From assembly GCA_943370025.1 (NCBI GenBank), contig CALRPI020000020.1:1-64000 (forward strand): a stretch of DNA of 64,000 bases, given 5' to 3'. Both the position numbers and the translations under genes were made by a program. Shown here piece after piece: positions 26,085-35,539 of this stretch. The notes below the pieces were generated by a model. That model had not been told where the DNA came from, made no database searches, and saw nothing but the letters and a program-made list of their open reading frames with translations. This stretch comes from JAAUUE01 sp943370025 (GTDB taxonomy: Bacteria; Cyanobacteriota; Cyanobacteriia; Cyanobacteriales; JAAUUE01). Numbering within the stretch: the stretch's first letter is position 1; each line of letters starts with the position of its first letter.

Positions 26085-28280
26085 CTATGGGAAGGTGTTT
26101 ATTTCCTTTGCGAGAGTCTCGCTGTAATCTATCACGGCTGAGAGGTCTAGATAGTCATGGGCGTAGGTTTTGCGGAGCAAATTGTGGGGAATAAATTGAT
26201 CGTATTTATGCAGTTTTTGGGGTTCCTCATCACTAGTTACCAAATCCTCCGCCGTGATGCCCGATTGACAAAAATTGACTAACTCCGTAGCAAGTTGTTC
26301 GATCGAACTATTTCTGCCCAATTTAACCACCAGAAAATAGGGCTGATTTCCTTTGATGCTTTTAATCTCTACTCGCTCTTGCCGGAGAATTTGCAGAATT
26401 TTGCCTAGGGTGTGATAGCCCTTAGTGCCTAACCAAGGGAAGATGGCAAAAATATTTTTCTCTAGATGAAAAATGGTGGTTTCCTTGCCTGCCATGGTTT
26501 TGAATAAATTCCGAGCAGTAGTTAATCTAGCGATCGCCTTGGGTTTCAAATAGCGATAAATGGTTTCTGCTTGGAGAATTTGCCGCATTTTTTGTAACAC
26601 TTGGGTGTGGATATTGATGCTGCCGCCTCGCCAATTTACTGTCCCAGTTCCGGCAATGGGTTTAACAGCAATGGCTTTAGTTTTGGGGTTGATTTCTACT
26701 ACTTCCCAAGTCTTCCCAGCGAGGGTTAATTTACCTCCTATACTGGGGGCGATCGATACCTTGCCGATCGCCACCCCACCATGACAAACATCATAGGTAA
26801 TTTGCTCAGCGAACACGCCATAAAACTGAAATGACCTAACTATTTTCTCCCCAGTTTCACCGAGAACTAAAAGATTATTTTCGGTTTTTTCTAAGTGTTC
26901 TAAACTAATTAAATAGTGCAACAATTGCCGAAATTCTGCCATAGTAATTCGCTCAAAGGGAGCGAGATTGAAAATAGTTTGGGCTAAGTTATGGGGCGTA
27001 ATTTCTCCTGCGGCTGCCACGATACTTAGGGTTTGTTGATAGAGTAAACTGAGGGGATATTGCAGGGGGGAGATCGGTTCAATCCAGCGCTCTTCTAGGT
27101 AGAGTTGCATAATGGCGATCGTCTGCACCAGTAACCAGGGAATTTGCACCGGAAAAAACTCCTCTCCTAATAACTCTGGTTCTGTACAAATAAACTGCAT
27201 TCTCGAAGGTTCTCCCCTGCGTCCAGAACGTCCCAACCTTTGCAAAAAACTTGCTACAGAACTGGGGGATTCTAGTTGAATTACTTGGTCTAATTGTCCG
27301 ATATCAATCCCCATTTCTAAGCTCACCGTTGCTGCCGTTACTGCCAGACTATGGGGGTCTTGCATGGCAGTTTCCGCAGCTTGCCGCAGACCGGGAGAAA
27401 TGCTGCCATGATGGACATGGTAGACATCGGGATCACCTTGCTCTAGGGCAATCCGGCGGAGATTACTAATCACTTGCTCGGCTTGGGTTCTATTATTAGT
27501 AAAAATCAGAGATTTTCGCGATCGGGTTTGCTGAAAAATATATTGATAATGGGATAAATTATGACTATCTTCTGGCTCTGTTTCTGGAGTACAGAAGTAT
27601 TCTAAAGCCAACTGGATGCGGCGGTTGGTGGTTGCTACTTTGGTAGTTGTGACTAGCACCTTGCTGCCCGATCGCAACCAATCTTCTGCTTGGGCATAGT
27701 CCCCCAAGGTAGCTGATAATCCAATCCGGCGCAGGGGATGGGCGATAAATTTCTCTAGCCTCGCCAATTGACAAAGAATTTGACTACCCCGCTGGGTTCC
27801 CATAAAGGCATGAATTTCATCAATAATTACAAACTGCAAATCATGAAATAGAAAAGGCATGTGCTGAGATTTATTAATTAATAAACTTTCTAAAGATTCT
27901 GGAGTGATTTGTAAAATACCTTGGGGATTTTTGAGGAGATTCTTTTTGTGATTTTGATTGGTATCTCCATGCCAAGCGCAGACCTGAATATCCGCATATT
28001 GCAAGAGTTCATTTAGGCGATCGAACTGATTATTAATCAGGGCTTTAATCGGACTAATATAAATTGCCCCAATAGTCCGGGGCGGTGATTCATGGAGTTT
28101 GGTAATTACTGGCAAAAATGCCGCCTCGGTTTTGCCAGCGGCGGTTCCTGCTGCCACTAATAAATGTCGATCGGTGGTGAAGATTACTTCACAGGCTTCT
28201 AGTTGGGCTGGTCGTAATTCTGTCCAACCTTGGTGATAGATATATTCTTGTAAGAAAGGAGCCAGTTGAGCAAAAGTCAT
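26085..28280 (-). CDS. DEAD/DEAH-box helicase, Lhr-like
   Basis: 731 residues, superfamily 2. Walker A GTAAGKT (45-51), motif Ia SPIKALINNQ, DEIH (154-157), SATLGD, and motif VI QRLGRSGRRG. The order and the segment DEIHAFMGTQRGSQ resemble Lhr-type DNA helicases. The region after residue 400 is a winged-helix/beta domain rather than the full Lhr core, and no zinc cluster is visible. It is shorter than Lhr (about 1,500) and has no methylase, nuclease or DUF1998 partner, so a role in DNA repair is more likely than restriction, but this is inference. Confidence 0.85.
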   Translation of the reverse strand: MTFAQLAPFLQEYIYHQGWTELRPAQLEACEVIFTTDRHLLVAAGTAAGKTEAAFLPVITKLHESPPRTIGAIYISPIKALINNQFDRLNELLQYADIQVCAWHGDTNQNHKKNLLKNPQGILQITPESLESLLINKSQHMPFLFHDLQFVIIDEIHAFMGTQRGSQILCQLARLEKFIAHPLRRIGLSATLGDYAQAEDWLRSGSKVLVTTTKVATTNRRIQLALEYFCTPETEPEDSHNLSHYQYIFQQTRSRKSLIFTNNRTQAEQVISNLRRIALEQGDPDVYHVHHGSISPGLRQAAETAMQDPHSLAVTAATVSLEMGIDIGQLDQVIQLESPSSVASFLQRLGRSGRRGEPSRMQFICTEPELLGEEFFPVQIPWLLVQTIAIMQLYLEERWIEPISPLQYPLSLLYQQTLSIVAAAGEITPHNLAQTIFNLAPFERITMAEFRQLLHYLISLEHLEKTENNLLVLGETGEKIVRSFQFYGVFAEQITYDVCHGGVAIGKVSIAPSIGGKLTLAGKTWEVVEINPKTKAIAVKPIAGTGTVNWRGGSINIHTQVLQKMRQILQAETIYRYLKPKAIARLTTARNLFKTMAGKETTIFHLEKNIFAIFPWLGTKGYHTLGKILQILRQERVEIKSIKGNQPYFLVVKLGRNSSIEQLATELVNFCQSGITAEDLVTSDEEPQKLHKYDQFIPHNLLRKTYAHDYLDLSAVIDYSETLAKEINTFP

Positions 28281-28284
28281 AGAA

Positions 28285-28375
28285 TTTTCTGGCGATTGAA
28301 ACCGCAGCTATGGGAGCAGGCGGTTGAAACCGCAGCTACAGGAACGAAGTCCGCCTGCGCGGACTGGGAAATATT
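28285..28375. repeat. REP-like units between RAYT and helicase
   Basis: Two GCGGTTGAAACCGC-type units followed by AGTCCGCCTGCGCGGACT, the second hairpin of the pair, then GGGAAATAT. Located just 3' of the RAYT gene. Confidence 0.8.
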
Positions 28376-28391
28376 TGTTTACTTATCTATT

Positions 28392-28811
28392 TTAGGTGGT
28401 TGGTATAGGGATTTCCCATGAGGGGATGTCGGTTTGTTGTTGATGATGATTTACTTGGTTTTTAATGTAGTCAACAATAGGATCGAGGTCTTGGTGATTG
28501 GTGGTGAAGGCGGCGTAACTTCCTTGCCATTTGAAGAATGTATCTGGGTTAATTTGGTAATTCATGGAGTGGGATGAACTGCCTTTGATTTGTTTGATGA
28601 GGGTGGCGATCGCCAGGGTGGCTGGAAAACCTGTGAGCAAATGAACATGGTCTGCAATGCCGCCGATCGCAATTACATGGCATCCTAATTGTTTGCATTC
28701 GGAGGCTATAACGTTGTAAATCGGTTCTTGAATCTCTGGGGTAATCAGGGGGAGGCGATCCCATGTTGCCCAAACTAGATGCACGTACAACTGGGTAAAA
28801 TTATTCCTCAT
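28392..28811 (-). CDS. RAYT-type (REP-associated tyrosine) HUH transposase
   Basis: 139 residues of the IS200/Y1 transposase fold. The HUH motif is H55-V-H57 in GGIADHVHLLTG; the nucleophile is Y115 in IVDYIKNQ, followed by an HH pair. The start YVHLVWATWDRLPLITPE is typical. It lacks a TnpB partner and sits inside an array of REP-like hairpins on both sides (28285-28375 and 28840-29500), the hallmark of RAYTs, which nick DNA at palindromes and are thought to spread REP/BIME sequences. Confidence 0.85.
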   Translation of the reverse strand: MRNNFTQLYVHLVWATWDRLPLITPEIQEPIYNVIASECKQLGCHVIAIGGIADHVHLLTGFPATLAIATLIKQIKGSSSHSMNYQINPDTFFKWQGSYAAFTTNHQDLDPIVDYIKNQVNHHQQQTDIPSWEIPIPTT

Positions 28812-28839
28812 ACCTCATTTTTTTAATCTATTTTTATGG

Positions 28840-29500
28840 AGCAGGCGGTTGAAACCGCAGAATTAAAATCTAGGGGGCGGTTTCAACCGCAGCTACAGGA
28901 GCAAAGTCCACCTGCATGAACTGGGAAATCCTACCACAATCTCGTCTACTTCGCAGCAGGCGGTTGAAACCGCAGCTATAGGAACAAAGTCCACCTTCGT
29001 GGACTCGGAAATATTCATAAATTTTCTGGTTTTATAATACATCCCAAATCTCTTCTACCTCTTAGTCCGCGAAGGCAGGCGGTTGAAACCGCAGCTATAG
29101 AAACAAAGTCCACCTTCGTGGACTCGGAAATATTCATAAATTTTCTGATTTTAGAATACACTCCAAATCTTAATCCACCTCTTAGTCCGCGAAGGCGGAC
29201 TTCGTTCGTGTAGCCGCGATTTCAATCGCCCCATAACGGCGGACTTCGATCGCCCTCATTCAATCCTCCAAATGCGATCGCCCTGATTCGATCGCCTCTC
29301 TATTTCGTTATCATGACGAAGGCAGCAGGCGGTTGAAATCAGAGAAGGTAGGCGGTTGAAACCGCAGCTATAGGAACAAAGTCCACCTTCGTGGACTGGG
29401 AAATATTCATGAATTTTCTGGTTTTATAATACATCCCAAATCTCAATCTATCTCTTAGTCCGCGAAGGCGGACTTCGTTCGTGTAGCCGCGATTTTAATC
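28840..29500. repeat. REP/BIME-like array next to the RAYT gene
   Basis: About 660 bases of repeated units. The basic unit is GGCGGTTGAAACCGC, about 15 bases, then AGTCCACCTTCGTGGACT and GGAAATATTCAT. A longer period is evident: three copies of a unit of about 120 bases start near 28955, 29075 and 29345, each running GCAGGCGGTTGAAACCGC... through ACATCCCAAATCTC to CTTAGTCCGCGAAGGC. The last two also carry GCGGACTTCGTTCGTGTAGC. No coding sequence is supported in this 780-base gap. Confidence 0.85.
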
Positions 29501-29591
29501 GCCCCTTTTCGATCGCCTCTCAAAAGTCGGGAATCTAACTAAAATCGCCCCATCAACCCCAAAACCCAGCCAGATTTGCGACTTTTCCTCT

Positions 29592-32303
29592 TCAAATCGC
29601 CCCATCTCCATCAATCTTCAATAGCAGCGCCTCGCAATCTGCCGCTAGGGGAATCCCCAACTCTGTCGCCAGTGCCAACGCCTGCTGACAATATTGCCGT
29701 GCCACCTCCACCTCGCCTAGGGCTTGATGTACTTCTGCCAAATATTTAAGGGCTGTTGCCTCCCCTGCTGGACTATGAATTGCACGGAAAATCTCTAAAA
29801 CTGCTTGTAAGTTTCCTAAAGCTTCTGGATATTGCTTTAGCTTAATTTGAGTAATCCCCATATTGCCTAGGGCATTACCTTCACCCCGTTGATCGCCTAC
29901 CTCCCGTGCAATAGTCAGGTATTGCTGATGGAAGTTGATCGCTAGATCGTACTGCCCCAGACTGTCGTAGACAAGCCCAAGATTACCTAGGGAATTACCT
30001 TCACCCTGTCGATCACAAATCTCCTGTTTAATGATGAGGGATTGCTGATGGAAGTTGATCGCTAGATCGCACTGCCCCAGACTGTTGTAGGCAAGCCCCA
30101 AATTGCCTAGGGAACTACCTTCACCCCGACGATCGCCAATCTCCTGTGCAATGGTCAGGTATTGCTGATGGAAGTTGATCGCTAGATCGTACTGCCCCAG
30201 ATTTTTGTAGGCAATCCCCAGATTGCCTAGGGCATTACCTTCACCCTGTTGATCGCCAATCTCCCGTGCAATGATTAAGGATTGCTCGTAATAATCAATA
30301 GCAATTGGGTAATTACCCAGCAACGCATAATAATTACCCAGCATTTTGAGAAAGACTACATCGGCATCAAGAGTAGATTTTTTAAGGATTTTCTGACTTG
30401 TTACTATCCCTTCTGGATATAAGCCCCAATCAAATAGCTGTCTAAGAATATCTTTTTTCCTAAAAGAATCTAGGGGCGTTAAAAGAATATCTTTTGCTGC
30501 TTCCCAATCCTCAATCTCACAATAATGATCAATCGCCTCTAAATAACCTCGCACTTTCTCCAAATTAGAGTCATCAGCCGCAGGTTGATAAACCGTCAAC
30601 CACAAATGGGCTGCTTGACGTTCCGCAGCTTGCCAAGCATCAGGATCAGCTTTCAGTAAATTGTAGGCAAGGTCACGGATCAGATTGTGTTGGCGGATTG
30701 CTCTTTCTTCCTTCTCGATCAAAGCATGATCTCCCAAAACTCCATAGGCTGCTTTTTGTTGTTGGTGAGTCCGATCGCCCATCATCCCCAACCAAAACTT
30801 TTTCGGCACCGGACGGCGAAACACTGCACTGCGACAGAGCAAATCTAGGGCATCCTGCGGCAGCTTTAATAAGGATTTCTTCAGCCGTTCCCGCACCTTG
30901 CGATCAAGAGCCTCGTTGTATTCCGTCTCCGCCAAACCAGTAGATTGCAACTCCCGCGCCACCCCCTCAAACTCCCGTTGATATTCCCGCCAAAAACCAA
31001 GCACATCCCCCTCAAATTCCTGCAAAATTTCCTCCGCCATCACCTTCAACACCAAAGGATGCCCCTCGTAGGTTTGGGCAATCTTCGAGAGAATATCCCC
31101 ATGATCTGATGCCACGCCCCGTTTTGCAAAAAATTCCAGTTGTTGCTTTTCCTCCAATAGCCCTCCCAATCGATATTCTGCCCAAGTCTTCGGGTAGCGA
31201 TCGGCAAACTCTCCCAGAGCGATCGGGAATACCTGCGAAGTCAACACCAACCGACTACCCAGATCGGATTCTGTCAAACACCGCTGAAGAAAAACTGCCC
31301 AGTAAGCATCCACAAATTCCGTTGGCTGGTCTGGGTTCAGTAACCGCTCCAAGGAATCCATCTGAATCCAGTAGGAAGAAGATTTCAGCTTTTGGATCAG
31401 TCTTTGGGCAATTTGTTCAGGATTATTCCGTAGCTGCGGGTCAAGGTCAACATCCCCCATCTTCCCCAACAGTTCCGCCGCCACCGTCCCAAAATCTTGG
31501 CTCTGTCCCTCCAAAATCTCCAAATAAACCCATTCAAAAGATGGCTCATTCTCCCAAGCCCGACTCGCCACACATTCCCCCAGCGTCGTCTTGCCAATCC
31601 CCGACATCCCCGTAATCCACGCCAACCGAGTCTGCCCCTGCAACTTCTCCAGCAGGTCCCTAATTATTTCTTCCCGTCCCGTAAAGGTTGCCGGGTCATA
31701 GGTCGATGGTTTTGGTGCTTCTTTTTTAGTAACTTTCTTGCCCAAGAGAACCGGAGTCTGGTGTTCAGGAATACCAGCTAATTGAATCGCATTGCAACCC
31801 ATCTTATAGGCAAACTCAAAGGATTTCCCCGCCCCCACCGCCGCATAGAACCCCACCGCAAATTCGATCGCCGCCCGATCTCCAATCTCCTGATTCATGC
31901 CAATCACATAATCAATATGTTCTGCGATCGCCTCCGCCTGCACCTCGGTATGGCAAGCATTCAACACCACACATTCCAATCGTTCCCCAAAAAGCTGGCA
32001 CAAACTCGCCATTGATTCCGAACTAACCAGCGTCGGATTTCCAGCCACATCTTCAAAAATCAAACCCTCTTCCCCAGCCCCATGCCCCGTGAAATGGACA
32101 ATCTGGGGGTCAAAATCTAACATCGCCTGCTGAATATCCCGCGATCGAGCCGAGCCGACAGAATTAATTGGGACTTTGCCATAACCCACTATCCGCAACC
32201 TTTCCTTAATTTCCCGTTCCTCTTCCTGAAGCCTTAAGGGACTAGTTTCCCTAGGATTTGCAGCTAACAACAAAATCGATCGTAAAGCAGGAGTCTCACT
32301 CAT
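29592..32303 (-). CDS. CHAT protease-like domain - NB-ARC/STAND ATPase - TPR protein
   Basis: 903 residues. N-terminal CHAT domain with a caspase-like dyad: H74 in VHFTGHGAGE and C117 in VVLNACHTE. A linker leads to an NB-ARC-type ATPase: FTGREEIIRDLLEKLQ, P-loop GMSGIGKTT (232-240), hhhhD at about 312-316 (WIQMD), and RLVLTSQ near 351. A helical middle region precedes C-terminal TPRs (about 640-890), four of them nearly identical 40-residue units (EGNALGNLGIAYKNLGQYDL type). In other bacteria CHAT effectors, TPR sensors and STAND ATPases serve in regulated proteolysis or anti-phage defence. The target is unknown. The unit is monocistronic and lies beside the RAYT/REP array. Confidence 0.88.
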   Translation of the reverse strand: MSETPALRSILLLAANPRETSPLRLQEEEREIKERLRIVGYGKVPINSVGSARSRDIQQAMLDFDPQIVHFTGHGAGEEGLIFEDVAGNPTLVSSESMASLCQLFGERLECVVLNACHTEVQAEAIAEHIDYVIGMNQEIGDRAAIEFAVGFYAAVGAGKSFEFAYKMGCNAIQLAGIPEHQTPVLLGKKVTKKEAPKPSTYDPATFTGREEIIRDLLEKLQGQTRLAWITGMSGIGKTTLGECVASRAWENEPSFEWVYLEILEGQSQDFGTVAAELLGKMGDVDLDPQLRNNPEQIAQRLIQKLKSSSYWIQMDSLERLLNPDQPTEFVDAYWAVFLQRCLTESDLGSRLVLTSQVFPIALGEFADRYPKTWAEYRLGGLLEEKQQLEFFAKRGVASDHGDILSKIAQTYEGHPLVLKVMAEEILQEFEGDVLGFWREYQREFEGVARELQSTGLAETEYNEALDRKVRERLKKSLLKLPQDALDLLCRSAVFRRPVPKKFWLGMMGDRTHQQQKAAYGVLGDHALIEKEERAIRQHNLIRDLAYNLLKADPDAWQAAERQAAHLWLTVYQPAADDSNLEKVRGYLEAIDHYCEIEDWEAAKDILLTPLDSFRKKDILRQLFDWGLYPEGIVTSQKILKKSTLDADVVFLKMLGNYYALLGNYPIAIDYYEQSLIIAREIGDQQGEGNALGNLGIAYKNLGQYDLAINFHQQYLTIAQEIGDRRGEGSSLGNLGLAYNSLGQCDLAINFHQQSLIIKQEICDRQGEGNSLGNLGLVYDSLGQYDLAINFHQQYLTIAREVGDQRGEGNALGNMGITQIKLKQYPEALGNLQAVLEIFRAIHSPAGEATALKYLAEVHQALGEVEVARQYCQQALALATELGIPLAADCEALLLKIDGDGAI
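29885..30300 (-). repeat. Near-identical 120-bp tandem repeats encoding TPRs
   Basis: Inside the CHAT-NB-ARC-TPR gene, the segment TGATGGAAGTTGATCGCTAG recurs three times with a 120-base period (about 29930, 30050 and 30170), and the flanking CTTCACCC..GATC segment recurs with it. Identity at DNA level is far higher than expected for old TPRs. Confidence 0.85.
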
Positions 32304-32355
32304 GGAAATTGGCGCAGCTAGTTGAATATTTTTAATTGTATAGCATCAGGAGTTG

Positions 32356-32396
32356 TGGAATTTTTTGCGGGTGCAGAACACCCGCAAAAAATTCCA
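32356..32396. repeat. Hairpin upstream of the CHAT gene
   Basis: Perfect 18-base arms (TGGAATTTTTTGCGGGTG and its complement) with a 5-base loop, followed at 32421-32478 by a REP-like double hairpin. Confidence 0.85.
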
Positions 32397-32420
32397 TATG
32401 CGTAAGTTCTTATCCTTATG

Positions 32421-32478
32421 CTCGGCGGTTGAAACCGCAGCTACAAGAGCAAAGCCCGTCGGCGCGGACTGGGAAATA
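32421..32478. repeat. REP-like double hairpin
   Basis: GGCGGTTGAAACCGCAGCTA followed by AAAGCCCGTCGGCGCGGACT and GGGAAATAG, the same two-hairpin unit as in the RAYT array. Confidence 0.75.
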
Positions 32479-32519
32479 GGGATATTGTTTCACCCAAACT
32501 TGTGATTACAAATAACCTC

Positions 32520-35102
32520 TCACTTTGCTTGACTAATAGGAATCGTGACAATGAATTCTGTTCCTTCATTTAGTTGAGAATTAAACTTTAATTCACCACC
32601 ATGTTTTTCGACGATCACTTGATAGCTAATGGCTAGCCCCAAACCAGTTCCTTTACCTACGGGTTTCGTAGTAAAGAAATGATCAAAGAGTTTACTTTGA
32701 TATTCTTCTGGGACACCACCAGCATTATCCCGAATCCGAATAGTTATGTGGTTGGGGGAAGTAGATTCGGTTGTAATCCAAATAGTCGGATCGGGACTAT
32801 TTCCGCCTTCTATGACTTGGGCATGATCGGCAAAATGGGAAATCAAGGCATCGATCGCATTCCCCAATAAATTCATAAATACCTGATTCAATTCCCCTAC
32901 GTAGCATTCCACCAAAGGCAATTGACCATAATTTCTGACTACTATAATTTCTGGGCGGGTCGGCTCTGGTTTTAGGCGATGCTGCAAGATCATCAGAGTA
33001 CTATCAATTCCGGTATGGATATCTACAGACTTAACTGCTGATTCATCTAGGCGAGAAAAGTTGCGCAGGGAAACAACAATTTTTTGGATTCTCTCTGCAC
33101 CTACCTGCATCGATTGCATTAATTTGGGTAAATCTAGGGTCAAAAAATCCGCATCTATTTCCTTTGCCGCCGCCTGCACTGCCGGGGGCAAATCTTTTTC
33201 ATGCTCCTGCACAATCTGCATTAGCCCTAACAAATCTTTGGTATATTCTTGGGCGTAGGTAATATTGCCTTGAATAAAACTCACCGGGTTATTAATTTCA
33301 TGGGCAATCCCCGCCACCATTTGTCCTAGGCTTGACATCTTTTCTGTCTGGACTAACTGAGTCTGAGTTTGGCGTAGTTGAGAGACTAAGGATTCCAATT
33401 GCTCGGTTTTTGTGCGTAACTCTGCCTCGGAAGTCCGCAGGGCAATTTCAGCCTGTTTCCGATCGCTAATATCCATCACCGTCCCCAAGATGCCAACCAA
33501 CTGTCCCTGCTCCCAGATCGGCTGTCCTTTGCCATGCACATAACGAATTTCTCCCCTGCCATCAAGTAATCGATAATCGATCGTAAAAGGCTGTTGAGTT
33601 TCTTGCACTTGCTGTAAAGCTTGCTCCACTGCAACCCGATCATCTGGGTGGACTATCTGTATTGCTTCTTCATAGGTGGGGGCGATCGCCCTTGGTATTA
33701 GTCCATAGATACGAAACATCTCTTCAGACCAAATAAATTTCTGGGAAGCAAGATCAAACTGCCAACTACCCATGTGCGCTACCCGCTGAGCCTCGGTTAA
33801 TTTTCCTTCCCGCTCTGCCACTTCGGCTAAAGATTGCTGCAACTTGCTAGCCATGCGATGAAAAGCATTAGCCAAGATACCCAGTTCATCTTCTCGCTCA
33901 ATGGGCAGAGCCTGATCCCAACTGCCCCCCGCTACGGCTCTAGCTGCGGCAGCCAACCGGATAATTGGTCGGGCTAACCATTGAGAAGTTATTAAGCCAA
34001 TTAGGGTGGCGATCGCTGCGGCTGCCAAACAAAGCAGGATCGTCGATCGCTTAATGGCATCTACTTCCGCCATGAAATCTGCTTCCGGGACTACGACCAC
34101 GATCAACCAATCGATCCCCGCACTATCTTGGAAAGGCAAGACTTGCAAGAATTGCTTTTGATTAGCGATGGCAAAATCTAATTGCTGAGGCGTACTAATA
34201 TCTAATCGGGATCCAAAGCTGTTGGCTAGGTATTGGGTAGTTTCTTGAGTAACCCGGTCTTTGCTCTCAATGGCTTTAACCCGCTGGAATTTATCATTAT
34301 TCTTGATCAAGGAAACCTCCTTGGAACTAGCAACCAAAAGACCAGACGATCGCTCAAGAATAAAAGTTTGTCCAGTTTTCCCCACCTTTAAGCTCTGCAA
34401 GAAATCTCCCACTTGGGAAAGACGGATCGTATTCGCTAAGACACCTTGAAAGCGTCCTTGGTTATCTGAGACTGGCACGCCGTGGGCAATCAGCAGCGTC
34501 GGATCAGAAAAATGCGGAAAAATCGGACTCCACGCCGGTTTCTGGGACTGGGATACTGCCTGATACCAAGGGCGAGTCCGGGGATCGTAGTTTTTGGTGG
34601 ATTTAACTAATTTCTCCCTCTCCCCAGCCACATTCAGGGCATAGATTTGCAAATCGTAACCAGTACTGGCATCAGCAACCATCATCAGCATCTTGCCATC
34701 TTTCATTTGGTCGGTGGCAATAAAAGTTTTCTCTTCGTTGCCAAACCCAATCATGTTCAAACTAGGCGATCGCTTAGTCTGCCGCCACAGGTAAGAATTC
34801 CACGGCTGAGAATTGGCAATATTCAACATCCCTAAATTAATCGCATCTAGATTAGCTTGATTAATTTGCTTTGGAGTATCTAGATAGCTGAGTAAATTCT
34901 GATTAATTCTGGAAACGGTTTCTTGGCGCAATTGACTAGCCACCTCATTCACCGCCTGCTGACCACTCCGCAGCGACAACCACCCCACCAGACCTACTGC
35001 CAGCACAATTTGGCTAATGAACGGCACAATCAAAGCAGTGGTAAAAATTACCTGTAAGTGAGATTTCTGAGCATCAGGAGTATCAGAGCGGAGCATAGTC
35101 AT
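32520..35102 (-). CDS. Sensor histidine kinase (Cache-HAMP-PAS-HisKA-HATPase)
   Basis: 860 residues. Membrane helix at about 20-43, periplasmic dCache sensor at about 60-340 (NYDPRTRPWYQAV is the Cache signature), second helix at about 352-373, HAMP at about 374-425, PAS at about 438-548 (MGSWQFDL; HPDDR), coiled coil to 590, then the phospho-acceptor H601 in GIAHEINNP. The N box is NQVFMNLLGNAIDAL, the G1 box DNAGGVP and the G2 box GKGTGLGLAIS, all intact. It perceives an unidentified small molecule. No response regulator is adjacent, so it is an orphan kinase. Related in its C-terminal half to 1-563 and 45861-47309. Confidence 0.94.
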   Translation of the reverse strand: MTMLRSDTPDAQKSHLQVIFTTALIVPFISQIVLAVGLVGWLSLRSGQQAVNEVASQLRQETVSRINQNLLSYLDTPKQINQANLDAINLGMLNIANSQPWNSYLWRQTKRSPSLNMIGFGNEEKTFIATDQMKDGKMLMMVADASTGYDLQIYALNVAGEREKLVKSTKNYDPRTRPWYQAVSQSQKPAWSPIFPHFSDPTLLIAHGVPVSDNQGRFQGVLANTIRLSQVGDFLQSLKVGKTGQTFILERSSGLLVASSKEVSLIKNNDKFQRVKAIESKDRVTQETTQYLANSFGSRLDISTPQQLDFAIANQKQFLQVLPFQDSAGIDWLIVVVVPEADFMAEVDAIKRSTILLCLAAAAIATLIGLITSQWLARPIIRLAAAARAVAGGSWDQALPIEREDELGILANAFHRMASKLQQSLAEVAEREGKLTEAQRVAHMGSWQFDLASQKFIWSEEMFRIYGLIPRAIAPTYEEAIQIVHPDDRVAVEQALQQVQETQQPFTIDYRLLDGRGEIRYVHGKGQPIWEQGQLVGILGTVMDISDRKQAEIALRTSEAELRTKTEQLESLVSQLRQTQTQLVQTEKMSSLGQMVAGIAHEINNPVSFIQGNITYAQEYTKDLLGLMQIVQEHEKDLPPAVQAAAKEIDADFLTLDLPKLMQSMQVGAERIQKIVVSLRNFSRLDESAVKSVDIHTGIDSTLMILQHRLKPEPTRPEIIVVRNYGQLPLVECYVGELNQVFMNLLGNAIDALISHFADHAQVIEGGNSPDPTIWITTESTSPNHITIRIRDNAGGVPEEYQSKLFDHFFTTKPVGKGTGLGLAISYQVIVEKHGGELKFNSQLNEGTEFIVTIPISQAK

Positions 35103-35535
35103 TTTTGCCTAATACAGTAACTTTTTATCTAAATGGAATCTGGGGCATTTCCTAGCATATTTAACAATGGAATCTAGTATATTTCCTGAAATATTGACTA
35201 GGTTTGTTTTTTTGTGGGCTGTGATGACCTTCAGTCCATACGAAAACTGCTGTATGTCTAAGCAATAGCAACCATCAAAGCAGAAATATTGTACTTAACT
35301 ATAACAATCTCCAAGGAATCATGTCTATTCATATATTTAGGTAGGGCTTGCTGAATAAGTCTAGTGATCGAATCTAGCCGCCATACAGCTTGCAAATAAT
35401 GGGGTTCTTGATCGATTTCTAAATTTATCCGCCAATTTCCCATCAAAAGTGCATAAGTCCTGTTCTAAAGTGGCTAGAAGGTCTGATTTTGCATTCCCCG
35501 CAGGGGGCGAAAAATCAGACTTTATCAATAGTCTC
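35103..35535. other. 433-base intergenic region with repeat remnants
   Basis: Contains part of a TGTGGGCTGTGATGACCTTC..AACTGCTGTAT remnant (35212-35255, related to family A), a doubtful short open frame and, at its end, a family-E hairpin (35466-35539). No promoter could be assigned with confidence. Confidence 0.5.
35258..35443 (-). CDS. Doubtful small hypothetical protein (61 residues)
   Basis: Open frame from an ATG at 35443. The product has a mix of residues like a real protein (WRLDSITRLIQQALPKYMN, then LEIVIVKYNISALM), but no recognised motif, no clear ribosome site and repeat sequences on both sides. It could be a gene remnant. Confidence 0.25.
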   Translation of the reverse strand: MGNWRINLEIDQEPHYLQAVWRLDSITRLIQQALPKYMNRHDSLEIVIVKYNISALMVAIA

Positions 35536-35539
35536 TTAT
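35466..35539 (+). repeat. Hairpin repeat family E, copy 1
   Basis: GGCTAGAAGGTCTGATT... CGAAAAATCAGACTT with AAGTCTGATTTTT-type arms, then ATAGTCTCTTATT. Its partner is 48887-48955, which shares the flanks and the arms but has a different loop. Confidence 0.7.

Noticed and set aside
26085..28280. Helicase as part of a defence island (DISARM or Dpd-like)
   Set aside because: No DUF1998, methylase, phospholipase or nuclease gene adjoins it; the flanks are Uma2 and a RAYT.
28840..29500. Regular repeats that resemble a CRISPR array
   Set aside because: The units are long palindromes with conserved sequence between them, there are no unique spacers of constant length and no cas genes nearby.
31109..31615. 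168-codon open frame opposite the CHAT gene
   Set aside because: Antisense shadow of the NB-ARC coding region with a Pro/Ser-rich product.
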